From CAYXXN01 sp964469055 (GTDB lineage: Bacteria; Acidobacteriota; Thermoanaerobaculia; Multivoradales; JAHEKO01), in the NCBI GenBank assembly GCA_964469055.1, contig CAYXXN010000112.1:1-9660 (forward strand): DNA of 9,660 bases, read 5' to 3'. The notes below the pieces were generated by a model. It ran no database searches, had not been told where the DNA came from, and saw only the letters and a list, made by a program, of their open reading frames with translations. Positions 1 through 7,958 of this stretch are shown one piece after another. The first letter of the stretch is position 1; every line of letters begins with the position of its first letter. Position numbers and translations under genes: made by a program.

Positions 1-237
1 AGCGGGCGTGCTGGCGCTCAGATTGCGCAGACTGCGCGCCACAGCATCCTCGTCGAGCGCGTCGCCGGGGGCCACCGCGAGCAACGCGAGCAGTTCCTGC
101 GGTCGCTCGACCGGGGTGTCGCTGCGCACCTCGACGCTACGGACCGCTTCGCCGGCGGCCGCCGCCGGCGCGGCGACCAGAGCGAGGGCCAGCGCCGATG
201 GCCAGACGACGCTAGAAGCTCTTCTCCGCCCGCACAT
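1..237 (-). CDS. Omp85/TamA-BamA family outer-membrane protein, N-terminal part (partial)
   Basis: This is the first 79 codons of a gene that continues beyond the left edge. The ATG at 237-235 opens a frame free of stops to position 1. Residues 1-29 look like a Sec signal peptide: a basic start (MCGRRR), a hydrophobic core (ALALALVAAP) and an AAAAG cleavage region. The mature part begins with a strand-like stretch (VRSVEVRSDTPVERPQELL), then LLAVAPGDALDEDAVARSLRNL. This is the usual POTRA pattern: beta strand, helix, small-Gly-Asp turn, helix. POTRA domains sit in the periplasm in front of an Omp85 beta-barrel. The start lies inside the 3' end of tamB, a 26-base overlap in another frame, which suggests translational coupling. 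A TamA or BamA paralogue is inferred because TamB works with such barrels. The barrel itself is outside the window, so a different POTRA protein remains possible. No clear Shine-Dalgarno precedes the ATG. Confidence 0.72.
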   Translation of the reverse strand, partial: MCGRRRASSVVWPSALALALVAAPAAAAGEAVRSVEVRSDTPVERPQELLALLAVAPGDALDEDAVARSLRNLSASTPA

Positions 238-3200
238 CGATGGCGTAGGACCCGTCGCCGTTCTGGGTGGCGACGACCGTCAGGCCGCGCGATACCAGCC
301 ACTCGAGCTGCAGGACCTGCTGCTCGGAGCTCGACGGATCGTAGGAGTAGGTGGCGTAGAGGTCGCGCGAGATCCTCTCACCGACCGTGATCCGGGCCGA
401 CGACAGATCGCCCCGCGACCCGGTCAAGGGATCGATGTGGAACTTGTCGAAGCCGAACAGCCGACCGACGCGACGTCCCACCGCCGCCGCCGCCTGACCG
501 TAGAGCAGCCCCGTCGCCGTGATCCCGGTGCCGGCCTCCCCCACGCGGGGCTCGCCGGGCGCGCCCTCCCCGCCAGCGAGCAGGGTCAGCACGTCGATGT
601 CGGCGAGCGGTGGGTCCGAGGCCACGGCCACGTCCAGGCGATCGAGCGTGCCGGAGAGGTTCAGCGTCACGTCGTAGTCGCGCAGCTCGGCGCGCGCCGC
701 CAAGTCGATCACCGGCTGGATCCGGAAGGGGTTGGCGAACGAGAGCTCGCCGCGCTCGACCACGTATTCGGTGTCGGCGTAGACCAACGTGCCTCCCGGT
801 CGGACGTCGACCGTGCCGAACACGACGGGGCGAGCCAGCGAACCGCGCAGCGCCAGGTCCACGTTGCCGTCGAGCTGAGCCAGGTTATTGCGCACGCGCA
901 GGGCTCCGGGCCCGCGCACCAGGAGGTCGAGCTCGGTGGCGGCGAACAGCTCATCCGTCTCCTCCAACACGAGGGGCCGGCGGGTGAAGAAGCCTTGCAG
1001 CAGCTGGGCGAAGCCGATCGGCACGTCCTCGACGTAGTAGGCGCGCTCGAGGTCGATCGCGCCGCGCAGCCGCCGTCCCTCCGGCGTGCTCGCCAGGGCC
1101 ACCTGCGCATCGCCCCGCAGCCACCAACCCTCGGGATAGCGGAGGGTGACATCGTCGGCCGCGACCTGTAGCTCGTAGGCCCTGCCGCTCTCACCGTAGA
1201 GGTCGAGGGTGCCCGCGGCGCGCAGGGCGCCGCCGCCGAAGCGCGCCGTCACGCTGTCGAAGGTCACTCGGCCAGGGTCGAAGAGGAGCCAGCCCTTGGG
1301 CGACTCGAGCGCGTTGGGGACTCCCGGGATCAGCACCGAGGTGAGCGCGATTTCTCCCTGGCCGGTGACGAGGGGCTGTTGCGGTGTGCCCCGGATCGCC
1401 GCGATGCCCTCGAGGCGTCCGCCCGCGAGCTGCCAGCCCGGCAAGAACGGCTCGGCCAGCGCACCCGTCAAGGAGGCCTGCACCTTGAGGTCGAGCGGCG
1501 CGCCGTCGAACGGCACGAGCCCGAAGAGGAACAACTCGCTCGCGGTCACCGGCTCGCCGAGATAGAGGCTCTCGATCTCGAGGCCGGCGGCGGTCCACTC
1601 GACCCGGACCGGCTCGAGGAGCGCGACGTGCCGCTCGCCCACCTCGAAGGCAAGCTCGCTCGCGTCGAAGGCGATCGCCAGGCCGGAGGCCTCGTTCCAT
1701 TCGCCGCGCGCCACGAGCTCGCCCCGCAAATGGCCGGGGACTAGCGGCAGCGGCTCCTCGCTCGCCAACTGCGCGAGCGTCGCCAGATCGTCGCTGGCGA
1801 GATCGAGAGTGACGTCGGCGCCGTTCGCGTCGAGACGTCCGCCACCCTCGATGGCGAGGAGCCCGAGCAGACCGCCGTCGACGCGGAGCTGACCCTGCTG
1901 CCAAGCGAGCGCCAGCCGAGCGCTCCCCGCCTCGCCCAAGGAGCGCTCGCCGAGCGCGAGCTCTGTCCCGCTCATCGTCGCCGCGAGCGCCGGCTCGACC
2001 CAGGTACCGCCCAACCGGCCGGCGAGCTCTAGCCGCCCACGCAGGGGGCCGCCGAGCAGACCCGCGAAGGGCTCCCGCTCGAGATCGAGGCCCGTCGACG
2101 AGATCGTGAAGTCGAGAGGGGCGGCCTCGCCGACCCCGAGCGAGCCCGCGACGAACAGCTCGCCCGCCGCGGCGGCCAGCGACAGGCGCTCCACCATCGT
2201 CCCGCCAGACCCGAAGTCGAGCTTGGCTGCCAGCCGATCCGCCGGCACGCCAAAGGCCTCGACCGGCGTCAGCACGACGTCAACGGTGCCCGCGAGCGCC
2301 GCGAGGGTGCCCCCCAGCCGGACCGAGCCGCTCACCGGCCCCGCCACCGGCAGCCGCCACGGCAGCCAGCGTTGGATCTCGTCCGACGGCCAGCCGGTGG
2401 TCGCGATCGCCACCTCGAGGGCATCGCTCTCGGCGAACGGGACCCGGCCGGCCAGTCGCAGCTCGCCCGCCGGACGCGCCAGCTCCAGGTTCAGCTCCTC
2501 GACGGCCGCTGCGGAAAGCGTCAGGGTGCCCCACAGGCGATCGGCCGCATAGCCGGGCGCCACCACGCCTTCGAGATCGGGCTCGACGAGCATCCGCCAG
2601 GTCCCCGGCGCGAGAACGAGCGAGCCCTCGACGTGGCCGGCGCCTGCCGTGGGTCGCCAAAGCGGAGCCTCCGCCGGCCGGGTCGGGTCGAGCGCGGCGA
2701 GCAGCCGGCCCGCGTCGTCGACTCGACCCGCGAAGTGGAAGAGCCCGCGTCCGTCCGAGAGATCGTAGGATCCCCCGCCATCGAGCGCTGCCGCCGGTGT
2801 GTCGAAGTGAAGGGCACGAGCCTCGACGACGCCGTTCCGGATGGAGAGCGGCGCGGCGCCGGAGATCGGCAGGTCGAGAGCGAGCGGCGTTTCCACGGCG
2901 GCTACCTCGAGGTCGGCCCAGCCGTCGCCGGCGGTTGGCGCGCCCGCCGCGCATTCGTACGCGACACGGCCCGCGACCGTTCCCGCCAGCCCCTCGAGCT
3001 CGATGCCGAGGTCGGCCAGCACCTCCGCCAGCCGGCTACCGCCGAGCTCGGCGCGCACGGCGACGGTCGGCTCCTCGGTGAGCTGCACTCGGACGTCGCC
3101 GCGAAGAGAGCCCCCGCGGTAAGTTCCAACGAGCGGGTCGAAGCGCAGGGTCGCCTCGTCGAGCGTGAGGCCGGCGGTCATCGCCGCCAGCGGCCGGCCG

Positions 3201-4123
3201 TCGAGCACGACCTCGGACGAGTCGAGCCGTCCCCGCAGGCTCCAGGCGTCCGGCGTCCAGCCGAACTCGCCGGCGAAGTGCAACGGACCCTCGATGAGGT
3301 CGCTCCATTGGAGGCGTGCGAGGAGAGCGCCGGAGGTCTCCGCTTCGAGGTCGAGGGCGATCTCCTTGGTGCCGCCCCACCGCCAGTTGCCCGCGGCCCG
3401 CAGGGCAAGGTCGGGGCCGCTCAGGCGCGCCTCGATCAACTTCAGGGCCTGGGAGTCCAGCCGCAGCTTGAGTGTCAAGCCGCCGAGATAGGGCGCCAGC
3501 TCGGCGACGCGGGTCTCGACTTCCTGCGCCGCCGCGGTCCCCACCCAGGCGCCCGGCCCATCCCCGACGAGGCGCGCCATCACCCGGCGGGCCGCCAGCT
3601 CGAGCGGCAGCCGCCGCTCGCTGAGGATCACCTCGCCGTCCACGACCTCGAGAGCCTCGATCACGACCTGGCGCCGGCCCTCGCGCGGGCCCTCCCGCGC
3701 CCGCAGCGGCAGGTTGTGGCTGCCGTCCTCCGCGAAGGCCAACCGCACCCGCGGCCCTTCGATCAGCAGGCGCTCGAGCACCGGCTGCGGATCGAGCAGT
3801 CGCCGCGGATCCGCCTCGAGCACGACTCTCCGGGCGGTGGCGAATGGCAGTTCGCCGGGCGCTTCGCCCAGGATCGCCACCTCCCGCGCCTCCAATCGGA
3901 ACGGCAGCCACTCAATGTCGAGAGCGTCGACCCTCACCTCGCGCTCGAGCACCGCCGACAGCCGCGAGGCGATCACGTCGCGCCCGCGTGCCGCGAGCCA
4001 GTCGCTATCGAGAATCGCCAGCAGCGCCGCCGCGAGAACGACGAGGCCCACCAACAGCCAAGCCACCGGCCGCACGAGCCAGCGACGGAACCGGCTGGTT
4101 TTGCGGGGCTGAGCGTCGTTCAA
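212..4123 (-). CDS. tamB: TamB, translocation and assembly module / inter-membrane bridge protein
   Basis: This 1303-residue protein is close in size to E. coli TamB (about 1260). A basic N-terminus (RKTSRFRR) and one membrane anchor at about residues 17-38 place it in the inner membrane. An AsmA-like region follows, then a very long stretch of alternating short beta strands expected to form a hydrophobic-grooved taco/helix across the periplasm. The C-terminus carries the TamB (DUF490) domain at about 960-1303, with typical pieces: GGTLVYADTEYVVERGEL near 1111, DPPLADIDVLTLLAGG near 1171, FGFDKFHIDP near 1223 and ITVGERISRDLYATYSYDP near 1245. TamB-like proteins are implicated in phospholipid transfer to the outer membrane and, with an Omp85 partner, in outer-membrane protein assembly. 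The partner candidate is the next gene downstream, overlapping by 26 bases. The start is TTG (4123-4121), because an in-frame stop (the nadK TGA) lies 16 codons upstream with no ATG or GTG between. The GTG codons at residues 17 and 20 would delete the basic anchor start. A hairpin replaces any Shine-Dalgarno. Confidence 0.93.
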   Translation of the reverse strand: MNDAQPRKTSRFRRWLVRPVAWLLVGLVVLAAALLAILDSDWLAARGRDVIASRLSAVLEREVRVDALDIEWLPFRLEAREVAILGEAPGELPFATARRVVLEADPRRLLDPQPVLERLLIEGPRVRLAFAEDGSHNLPLRAREGPREGRRQVVIEALEVVDGEVILSERRLPLELAARRVMARLVGDGPGAWVGTAAAQEVETRVAELAPYLGGLTLKLRLDSQALKLIEARLSGPDLALRAAGNWRWGGTKEIALDLEAETSGALLARLQWSDLIEGPLHFAGEFGWTPDAWSLRGRLDSSEVVLDGRPLAAMTAGLTLDEATLRFDPLVGTYRGGSLRGDVRVQLTEEPTVAVRAELGGSRLAEVLADLGIELEGLAGTVAGRVAYECAAGAPTAGDGWADLEVAAVETPLALDLPISGAAPLSIRNGVVEARALHFDTPAAALDGGGSYDLSDGRGLFHFAGRVDDAGRLLAALDPTRPAEAPLWRPTAGAGHVEGSLVLAPGTWRMLVEPDLEGVVAPGYAADRLWGTLTLSAAAVEELNLELARPAGELRLAGRVPFAESDALEVAIATTGWPSDEIQRWLPWRLPVAGPVSGSVRLGGTLAALAGTVDVVLTPVEAFGVPADRLAAKLDFGSGGTMVERLSLAAAAGELFVAGSLGVGEAAPLDFTISSTGLDLEREPFAGLLGGPLRGRLELAGRLGGTWVEPALAATMSGTELALGERSLGEAGSARLALAWQQGQLRVDGGLLGLLAIEGGGRLDANGADVTLDLASDDLATLAQLASEEPLPLVPGHLRGELVARGEWNEASGLAIAFDASELAFEVGERHVALLEPVRVEWTAAGLEIESLYLGEPVTASELFLFGLVPFDGAPLDLKVQASLTGALAEPFLPGWQLAGGRLEGIAAIRGTPQQPLVTGQGEIALTSVLIPGVPNALESPKGWLLFDPGRVTFDSVTARFGGGALRAAGTLDLYGESGRAYELQVAADDVTLRYPEGWWLRGDAQVALASTPEGRRLRGAIDLERAYYVEDVPIGFAQLLQGFFTRRPLVLEETDELFAATELDLLVRGPGALRVRNNLAQLDGNVDLALRGSLARPVVFGTVDVRPGGTLVYADTEYVVERGELSFANPFRIQPVIDLAARAELRDYDVTLNLSGTLDRLDVAVASDPPLADIDVLTLLAGGEGAPGEPRVGEAGTGITATGLLYGQAAAAVGRRVGRLFGFDKFHIDPLTGSRGDLSSARITVGERISRDLYATYSYDPSSSEQQVLQLEWLVSRGLTVVATQNGDGSYAIDVRAEKSF

Positions 4124-4132
4124 GGGCGGATG

Positions 4133-4168
4133 GCCGAGCGCACAGGGAGGCCCCGATCCGCGCTCGGC
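4133..4168 (-). promoter_or_regulatory. Hairpin between nadK stop and tamB start
   Basis: A perfect 9-bp inverted repeat (GCCGAGCGC at 4133-4141 and GCGCTCGGC at 4160-4168 on the plus strand) encloses an 18-base loop. In the minus-strand transcript it begins directly after the nadK TGA and ends 9 bases before the TTG start of tamB, so it covers the place of a ribosome binding site. The bases after it (CATCCGCCC) are not a U-tract, so it is not a standard intrinsic terminator. It could be an RNA-stability element, a translational gate on tamB or a Rho-related attenuator. The structure is visible in the sequence; the function is inference. Confidence 0.5.
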
Positions 4169-5017
4169 TCAGCCGCCCCAGTGTAGCTTGTCGCGTATCC
4201 CGTCGTAGAACGTCCGCTCGCTCACCTTGATCAGTCGCACCTGCGCCTCGCTCGGCCGCACGCGGATGGTGTCGCCGAAGCCGAGACCGGTCCCTTCCTG
4301 GCCGTCGAGCGTCAGGTACACCTCCTCGCGCTGGGTGTCGAGCGTCACCTCGATGCGACTGCCGCCGGGCACCACCAGGGGGCGCATCGAGAAGGTGTGC
4401 GGACAGATCGGCGTCAGGAGGACCACGGGCAGCAAGGGGTGGACGATGGGGCCGCCCGCCGAGAGGTTGTAGGCCGTCGAGCCGGTCGGCGTCGAGATGA
4501 TGAGCCCGTCGGAGCGGTAGCTGACGACGAGCCGACCGTCGACGTGGACGGTGAGCTGGATGATCCGGGAGAGGGCGCTCTTGGCGATGACGGCGTCGTT
4601 CAAGAAGCGGAACGTCGCCTTCGTCCCCGCCGCACGCTCCAGCTCGACGTCGACCAGCGCCCGTGACTCGAGCTCGAAGCGCCCCGCCAGGACGCCGGTC
4701 AGGGCCGGGTAGAGCTCGTCGCGGCCGAGCTCGGTCAGGAAGCCGAGGCTGCCGAGGTTGACGCCGAGGATAGGGGTTCCCGGTCGCAGCCGGCGGGCAA
4801 CCGACAGCAGGGTGCCGTCCCCGCCCAGCACGACCGCGAGGTCGTAGGGCTCGGCCGGCGCGAAGAACTCCTCCCCCGTGCCTTCACCCGCGTCGCGGAT
4901 CACCGCCAGGCCGCGCCGCTCGAGCCAGGCGACGAGCTCGTGCGCCAACTCTTGCGCCTCCGGACTGGAGCGCTTGGCGATGACCGCCGCACGGCGGACG
5001 CTAGGGGCCTCGCTCAT
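4169..5017 (-). CDS. nadK: NAD kinase
   Basis: This 282-residue cytosolic enzyme phosphorylates NAD to NADP using ATP or polyphosphate, supplying NADPH for biosynthesis. It shows the family hallmarks in order: the GGDGTLL nucleotide motif (residues 65-71), NLGSLGFLTEL (87-97), the ND pair of the LNDAVI motif (140-141), and DGLIISTPTGSTAYNLSAGG (170-189), which helps bind NAD and the phosphate donor. A C-terminal beta domain includes LTLDGQEG (235-242). Its length is normal for a bacterial NadK (about 280-300). The ATG at 5017-5015 overlaps the tlyA stop as ATGA, giving a 4-base overlap and probable translational coupling. The reading frame stays open upstream to 5602, but that extension lies inside tlyA in another frame, is arginine-rich and unlike NadK, so it is excluded. 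Tight linkage to tlyA and a polyprenyl synthase resembles gene orders known from many bacteria. Confidence 0.96.
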   Translation of the reverse strand: MSEAPSVRRAAVIAKRSSPEAQELAHELVAWLERRGLAVIRDAGEGTGEEFFAPAEPYDLAVVLGGDGTLLSVARRLRPGTPILGVNLGSLGFLTELGRDELYPALTGVLAGRFELESRALVDVELERAAGTKATFRFLNDAVIAKSALSRIIQLTVHVDGRLVVSYRSDGLIISTPTGSTAYNLSAGGPIVHPLLPVVLLTPICPHTFSMRPLVVPGGSRIEVTLDTQREEVYLTLDGQEGTGLGFGDTIRVRPSEAQVRLIKVSERTFYDGIRDKLHWGG

Positions 5018-5739
5018 GGCTTCACGAACCAGGCGAAGGCTTCGCGGTTGCCGGCGGCGCCGGCCAGAACCGAGTCGCAGGTCGCCCGATGCTCCAGACC
5101 CAGCGCCACGAGCCCCTCGACGGTTTCGGCGATCACCCGACGGCGCACGGCCTCGTCGCGGACCACGCCGCCTTTGCCCACTCGCTCCCGCCCAGCCTCG
5201 AACTGGGGCTTGATCAGCGGCAGCAGGATGCCTCCCGTTTCGAGGTGCGGCAGGATCGCTGGCACCACCTTGACGAGCGAGATGAACGAGAGGTCGAGGA
5301 CGGCGAGCGCGCAGCGTTCGGGCAGCGCGTCGGCCGGGAGGTAGCGGGCGTTGACTCCCTCGAGGACGACGACCCGGGGATCGGCCCGCAGCCGCGCGTC
5401 GAGCTGGCCTCGGCCCACGTCCACGGCGTAGACCCGCGACGCGCCGCGCTGCAGGAGGCAGTCGGTGAAGCCGCCCGTCGAGGCGCCGACGTCGAGGACG
5501 AGGCGTTCCGCGACCTCGAGCGCGAACGTGTCCAGCGCGTGGGCCAGCTTGCGGCCTCCGCGCGACACGAAGGGCTCGCGCGAGCGCACGGCGATGTCGC
5601 ATTCCGCGCTCGCCGGCGTGCCCGGCTTGTCCACCCGCCGGCCGTCGACCTCGACGGCGCCGGCCATGATCGCCCGACGGGCCTGCTCGCGGCTGCCGAA
5701 GAGCCCGCGCTCCACCAGTACCAGGTCGAGGCGGGTCAT
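5014..5739 (-). CDS. tlyA: TlyA-family 16S/23S rRNA 2'-O-methyltransferase (hemolysin A family)
   Basis: This 241-residue protein has an N-terminal S4 RNA-binding domain (about residues 1-60: LDLVLVERGLFGSREQARRA, then GAVEVDGRRVDKPG) and a C-terminal FtsJ/RrmJ-like SAM methyltransferase domain. The SAM site is VLDVGASTGGFTD (81-93). The catalytic K-D-K-E set is complete: K64, D149 (in LDLSFIS), K177 (in LIKPQFE) and E233 (in GNREAF). Each lies exactly five residues before the numbers I recall for the Mycobacterium tuberculosis TlyA tetrad (K69, D154, K182, E238). Family members methylate ribose in rRNA at the subunit interface, and this affects capreomycin sensitivity. The older hemolysin name is misleading for most members. 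The ATG overlaps the upstream ispA stop as ATGA, and its own stop overlaps the nadK start in the same way. Target nucleotides cannot be told from the sequence. Confidence 0.94.
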   Translation of the reverse strand: MTRLDLVLVERGLFGSREQARRAIMAGAVEVDGRRVDKPGTPASAECDIAVRSREPFVSRGGRKLAHALDTFALEVAERLVLDVGASTGGFTDCLLQRGASRVYAVDVGRGQLDARLRADPRVVVLEGVNARYLPADALPERCALAVLDLSFISLVKVVPAILPHLETGGILLPLIKPQFEAGRERVGKGGVVRDEAVRRRVIAETVEGLVALGLEHRATCDSVLAGAAGNREAFAWFVKP

Positions 5740-6632
5740 CGGTCGCGCCGTGACAGGTAGCCGACCAGCGAGACGAAGACCTCGCGCCGAGCCGGCAGCG
5801 CCGCCACGTCGGCCAGGGCCTCGTCGCGCGCGGCGGCGAGCATCTGCTTGCTCTGTTCGAGCCCGTAAAGCGCCGGGTAGGTCAGCTTGCGAGCCGCCAC
5901 GTCCTTGCGCGTCGACTTGCCGAGAGTGTCGGGAGAGCCTTCGAGGTCGAGAATATCATCCGCGATCTGGAACATGAGGCCGAGCCGGTGGCCGAGGGCC
6001 GCGAGCTGCGCTTCTGCGGCCTCGCCGGCGCCGGCCGTGATGGCGCCCAAGCGCAGCGAGGCCGCGAGGAGAGCGCCCGTTTTCTTGCGGTGGATCGACT
6101 CCAGCGCGGCCCCCGGGTCCTCCGGCCAGCGCTCCTCGGCCTCCAGGTCGGCCATCTGACCGCCGATCATCCCGCCGGTACCCACGGCGTCGGCGACCAT
6201 CGCCAGCGCCCGCAGCCGCCGCTCCACCGGCGCGCCCGGCGGCGACGCCGCCACGATCGCCAGGCCCAAGTTGAGCAGGGCGTCACCGACCAGCACGGCG
6301 GTGGCCTCGTCGAAATGCTTGTGGACCGTCGCCCGCCCGCGACGCAGGTCGTCGTCGTCAAGCGCCGGCAGGTCGTCGTGAACCAAGCTGAACGTGTGGA
6401 TGAGCTCGAGGGCGGCGGCGCCGGGGAGCAGCTCCGAGCGCTCGCCCCCGTACGTCTCGCCAACCAGCACCGCGAGGACCGGCCGGATCCGCTTGCCGCC
6501 GGCGAAGACGCAGTAGCGCATGGCCGCGTGCAGGCGCCGCGGCGGCTCGGCCTCTTGCGGCAGCAGCTCGTCGAGGGTGGCCTCGATCTCGGGGTGGAGG
6601 GCCGCCGCGAAGGCGCGGAAATCAGCCTGCAT
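5736..6632 (-). CDS. ispA: Short-chain polyprenyl diphosphate synthase (farnesyl/geranylgeranyl type)
   Basis: This 298-residue trans-isoprenyl diphosphate synthase condenses isopentenyl diphosphate with allylic diphosphates to give farnesyl or geranylgeranyl diphosphate, precursors of undecaprenyl carriers and quinones. The IPP-binding GGKRIRP motif is at 45-51. The first aspartate-rich motif, DDLPALDDDD (86-95), has the spacing of bacterial type II farnesyl synthases. KT is at 184-185 in HRKKTGALLA, and the second aspartate motif is DDILD (225-229). The residue five before the first aspartate motif is F81, an aromatic that usually limits product length to C15, so farnesyl diphosphate is favoured; geranylgeranyl is not excluded. 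The chosen ATG (6632-6630) matches the usual IspA N-terminus and has GGGGAG just upstream, though very close. The frame remains open to 6821, but that extension lies inside the ligase gene and looks non-coding. The stop overlaps the tlyA start by four bases, and the start overlaps the ligase stop by eleven. Confidence 0.94.
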   Translation of the reverse strand: MQADFRAFAAALHPEIEATLDELLPQEAEPPRRLHAAMRYCVFAGGKRIRPVLAVLVGETYGGERSELLPGAAALELIHTFSLVHDDLPALDDDDLRRGRATVHKHFDEATAVLVGDALLNLGLAIVAASPPGAPVERRLRALAMVADAVGTGGMIGGQMADLEAEERWPEDPGAALESIHRKKTGALLAASLRLGAITAGAGEAAEAQLAALGHRLGLMFQIADDILDLEGSPDTLGKSTRKDVAARKLTYPALYGLEQSKQMLAAARDEALADVAALPARREVFVSLVGYLSRRDR

Positions 6633-7821
6633 CGCTCCCCGCCGCCGCGGGTTCGCTGCCGGCGAGCGCCCAGGGCAGGGCGACGAGGAACAGCGCCACC
6701 CGCTGCACTTCGGTGTCGCCCCAGTTGTACTCGAAGAGTCCCGCCAGGTTGAAGGCGGCCAGCGCGAGAAGGCCGCCCAGATAGAGCCCGGGAGTGTGGC
6801 CGGCTGCGCGCGCCTCGGCACGATACCCGCGGTAGGCCACGACCAGCGCCCCGCCCATCAGCCAGACCAGCGCCGCCATCGCCAGCAGGCCCTCTTCCGC
6901 CGCCACGTGCACGAGGTTGTTGTGCAGGTGGGGCACCCAACGGCGCGGTGCCGTCGGGTGACGGTAGAGCGGATAGAGCTCGCGCACCATGCGCGGTCCG
7001 AGCCCGAAGAAGGGCCGCTCCTTCACCATCAGCACTCCCGCCTCCACCATGCACAGGCGGTCGTAGTTCGAGACGTCGGCCAGGTCGAAGATCGAGACCA
7101 CGCGATGCAGCAGCGGCACCGGGGCGAGCAGGGCTAGCAGCAGAGCGGCCGGCACGTAGGCCAGCACCCAACGCGGGCGGCGCAGCAGCAGGCAGAGCGT
7201 CAGCGCGACGACGAAGGCGACCCAGGCACTGCGGGTGAGCGACCAGAGCAGGGCCAGGTTGATGATCCCGAGCGCCAGCCAGCGCCGGAGGTTGCGATGC
7301 CGGCCGCAGACCATCATGCCGATCAGCAGCAGGTCCGCCAGCAGCAGGACACCGGCGAACGTCATGTAGTGGGAGAAGGGACCGCGGATGCGGTTGTCGA
7401 TGTCGCCGTAACCGAGGAACAGCTGCTGGTAGAGCCCGTGCGCGGCGCTCAGCGCCGCGACCGCGACGATCCCGTCCACCACCCAGCGGGCCCGACGCTC
7501 GCCGCGCAGCACGAGCAGACCGAGCGGCAGGATGGCGAGCGACACCAAGCCGCTCAGGGCGCGCGCGCTCGCCTGCGGGTGGCGCGATAGGGCGACGGAG
7601 GTCAGCAAGCAAGCTGCGTAGATGCCGAGCGGCACGAGCACCGAGCGCCAGCGTCGGCAGGCGATGGCTCGCCATCGCTGCTGCCACAGGTTGGCGAGGA
7701 TTGCGGCGCCGAACAGCACGTTCGACAGCGCCAGGCCGAAAACCGTCCATAGGGCGCTCGTGTACAGCCAGAAGCCGACGCGATCCTCGGCGCCCACCGC
7801 GTGCCCAGAGGACTCGTTCAC
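6622..7821 (-). CDS. O-antigen ligase/polymerase family membrane protein (WaaL/Wzy type)
   Basis: This is a polytopic inner-membrane protein, 399 residues from the chosen start, with about ten to twelve hydrophobic segments and a long periplasmic loop. In numbering from the longest possible start (GTG at 7977), SLTRSAWVAF lies at 246-255, matching the conserved arginine-bearing segment of Wzy_C proteins. The loop carries VKERPFFGLGPRMVRELYP (318-336) and HLHNNLVHVAAEEGLLA (350-366), the HN..L signature of the family. Members transfer or polymerise glycans from undecaprenyl diphosphate to an acceptor such as lipid A-core. Ligase and polymerase cannot be separated here, and some members glycosylate proteins. 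The start is uncertain. The ORF opens with GTG at 7977, but its first roughly 35 codons are Arg/Pro-rich with much more A/T at third positions than the rest, and a promoter-like pair lies over that start. TTG 7860, GTG 7821 and GTG 7797 are alternatives. It heads the probable operon. Confidence 0.87.
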   Translation of the reverse strand: MNESSGHAVGAEDRVGFWLYTSALWTVFGLALSNVLFGAAILANLWQQRWRAIACRRWRSVLVPLGIYAACLLTSVALSRHPQASARALSGLVSLAILPLGLLVLRGERRARWVVDGIVAVAALSAAHGLYQQLFLGYGDIDNRIRGPFSHYMTFAGVLLLADLLLIGMMVCGRHRNLRRWLALGIINLALLWSLTRSAWVAFVVALTLCLLLRRPRWVLAYVPAALLLALLAPVPLLHRVVSIFDLADVSNYDRLCMVEAGVLMVKERPFFGLGPRMVRELYPLYRHPTAPRRWVPHLHNNLVHVAAEEGLLAMAALVWLMGGALVVAYRGYRAEARAAGHTPGLYLGGLLALAAFNLAGLFEYNWGDTEVQRVALFLVALPWALAGSEPAAAGSDAG

Positions 7822-7958
7822 CGAAAGCTGGTGCCGCGCCGGCTCGGCTCCCGAGATCAAGTCCAGCGGGTCCGTTGGCTTGCGATCTGGGATCGGCGCA
7901 TCGGGGAGGCGAACCCGTGCCCGTGGGGACCGGTGCGTCCGCGAAACTGGAGAAGGCC

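Noticed and set aside
8..1171. A 387-codon plus-strand open frame at the left side
   Set aside because: It lies opposite the conserved TamB C-terminal domain and the Omp85 start. It has low-complexity composition and no recognisable family.
4133..4168. Reading the nadK-tamB hairpin as a Rho-independent terminator
   Set aside because: No U-run follows the stem in the minus-strand transcript (the next bases are CATCCGCCC), and tamB follows at once in the same direction.
2372..4186. A 604-codon open frame on the plus strand opposite tamB
   Set aside because: It is antisense to a confidently recognised TamB gene. The translation is rich in Arg, Glu, Gln and Pro with no domain, as expected for shadow frames in very GC-rich coding DNA.
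5018..5602. In-frame upstream extension of nadK through tlyA
   Set aside because: The extension is an Arg/Pro/Ala-rich shadow of tlyA. NadK has its normal length and N-terminus from the ATG at 5017.
6633..6821. In-frame upstream extension of ispA into the ligase gene
   Set aside because: The added residues show no similarity to IspA proteins and overlap the conserved ligase C-terminus. The ATG at 6632 gives a normal-length enzyme.
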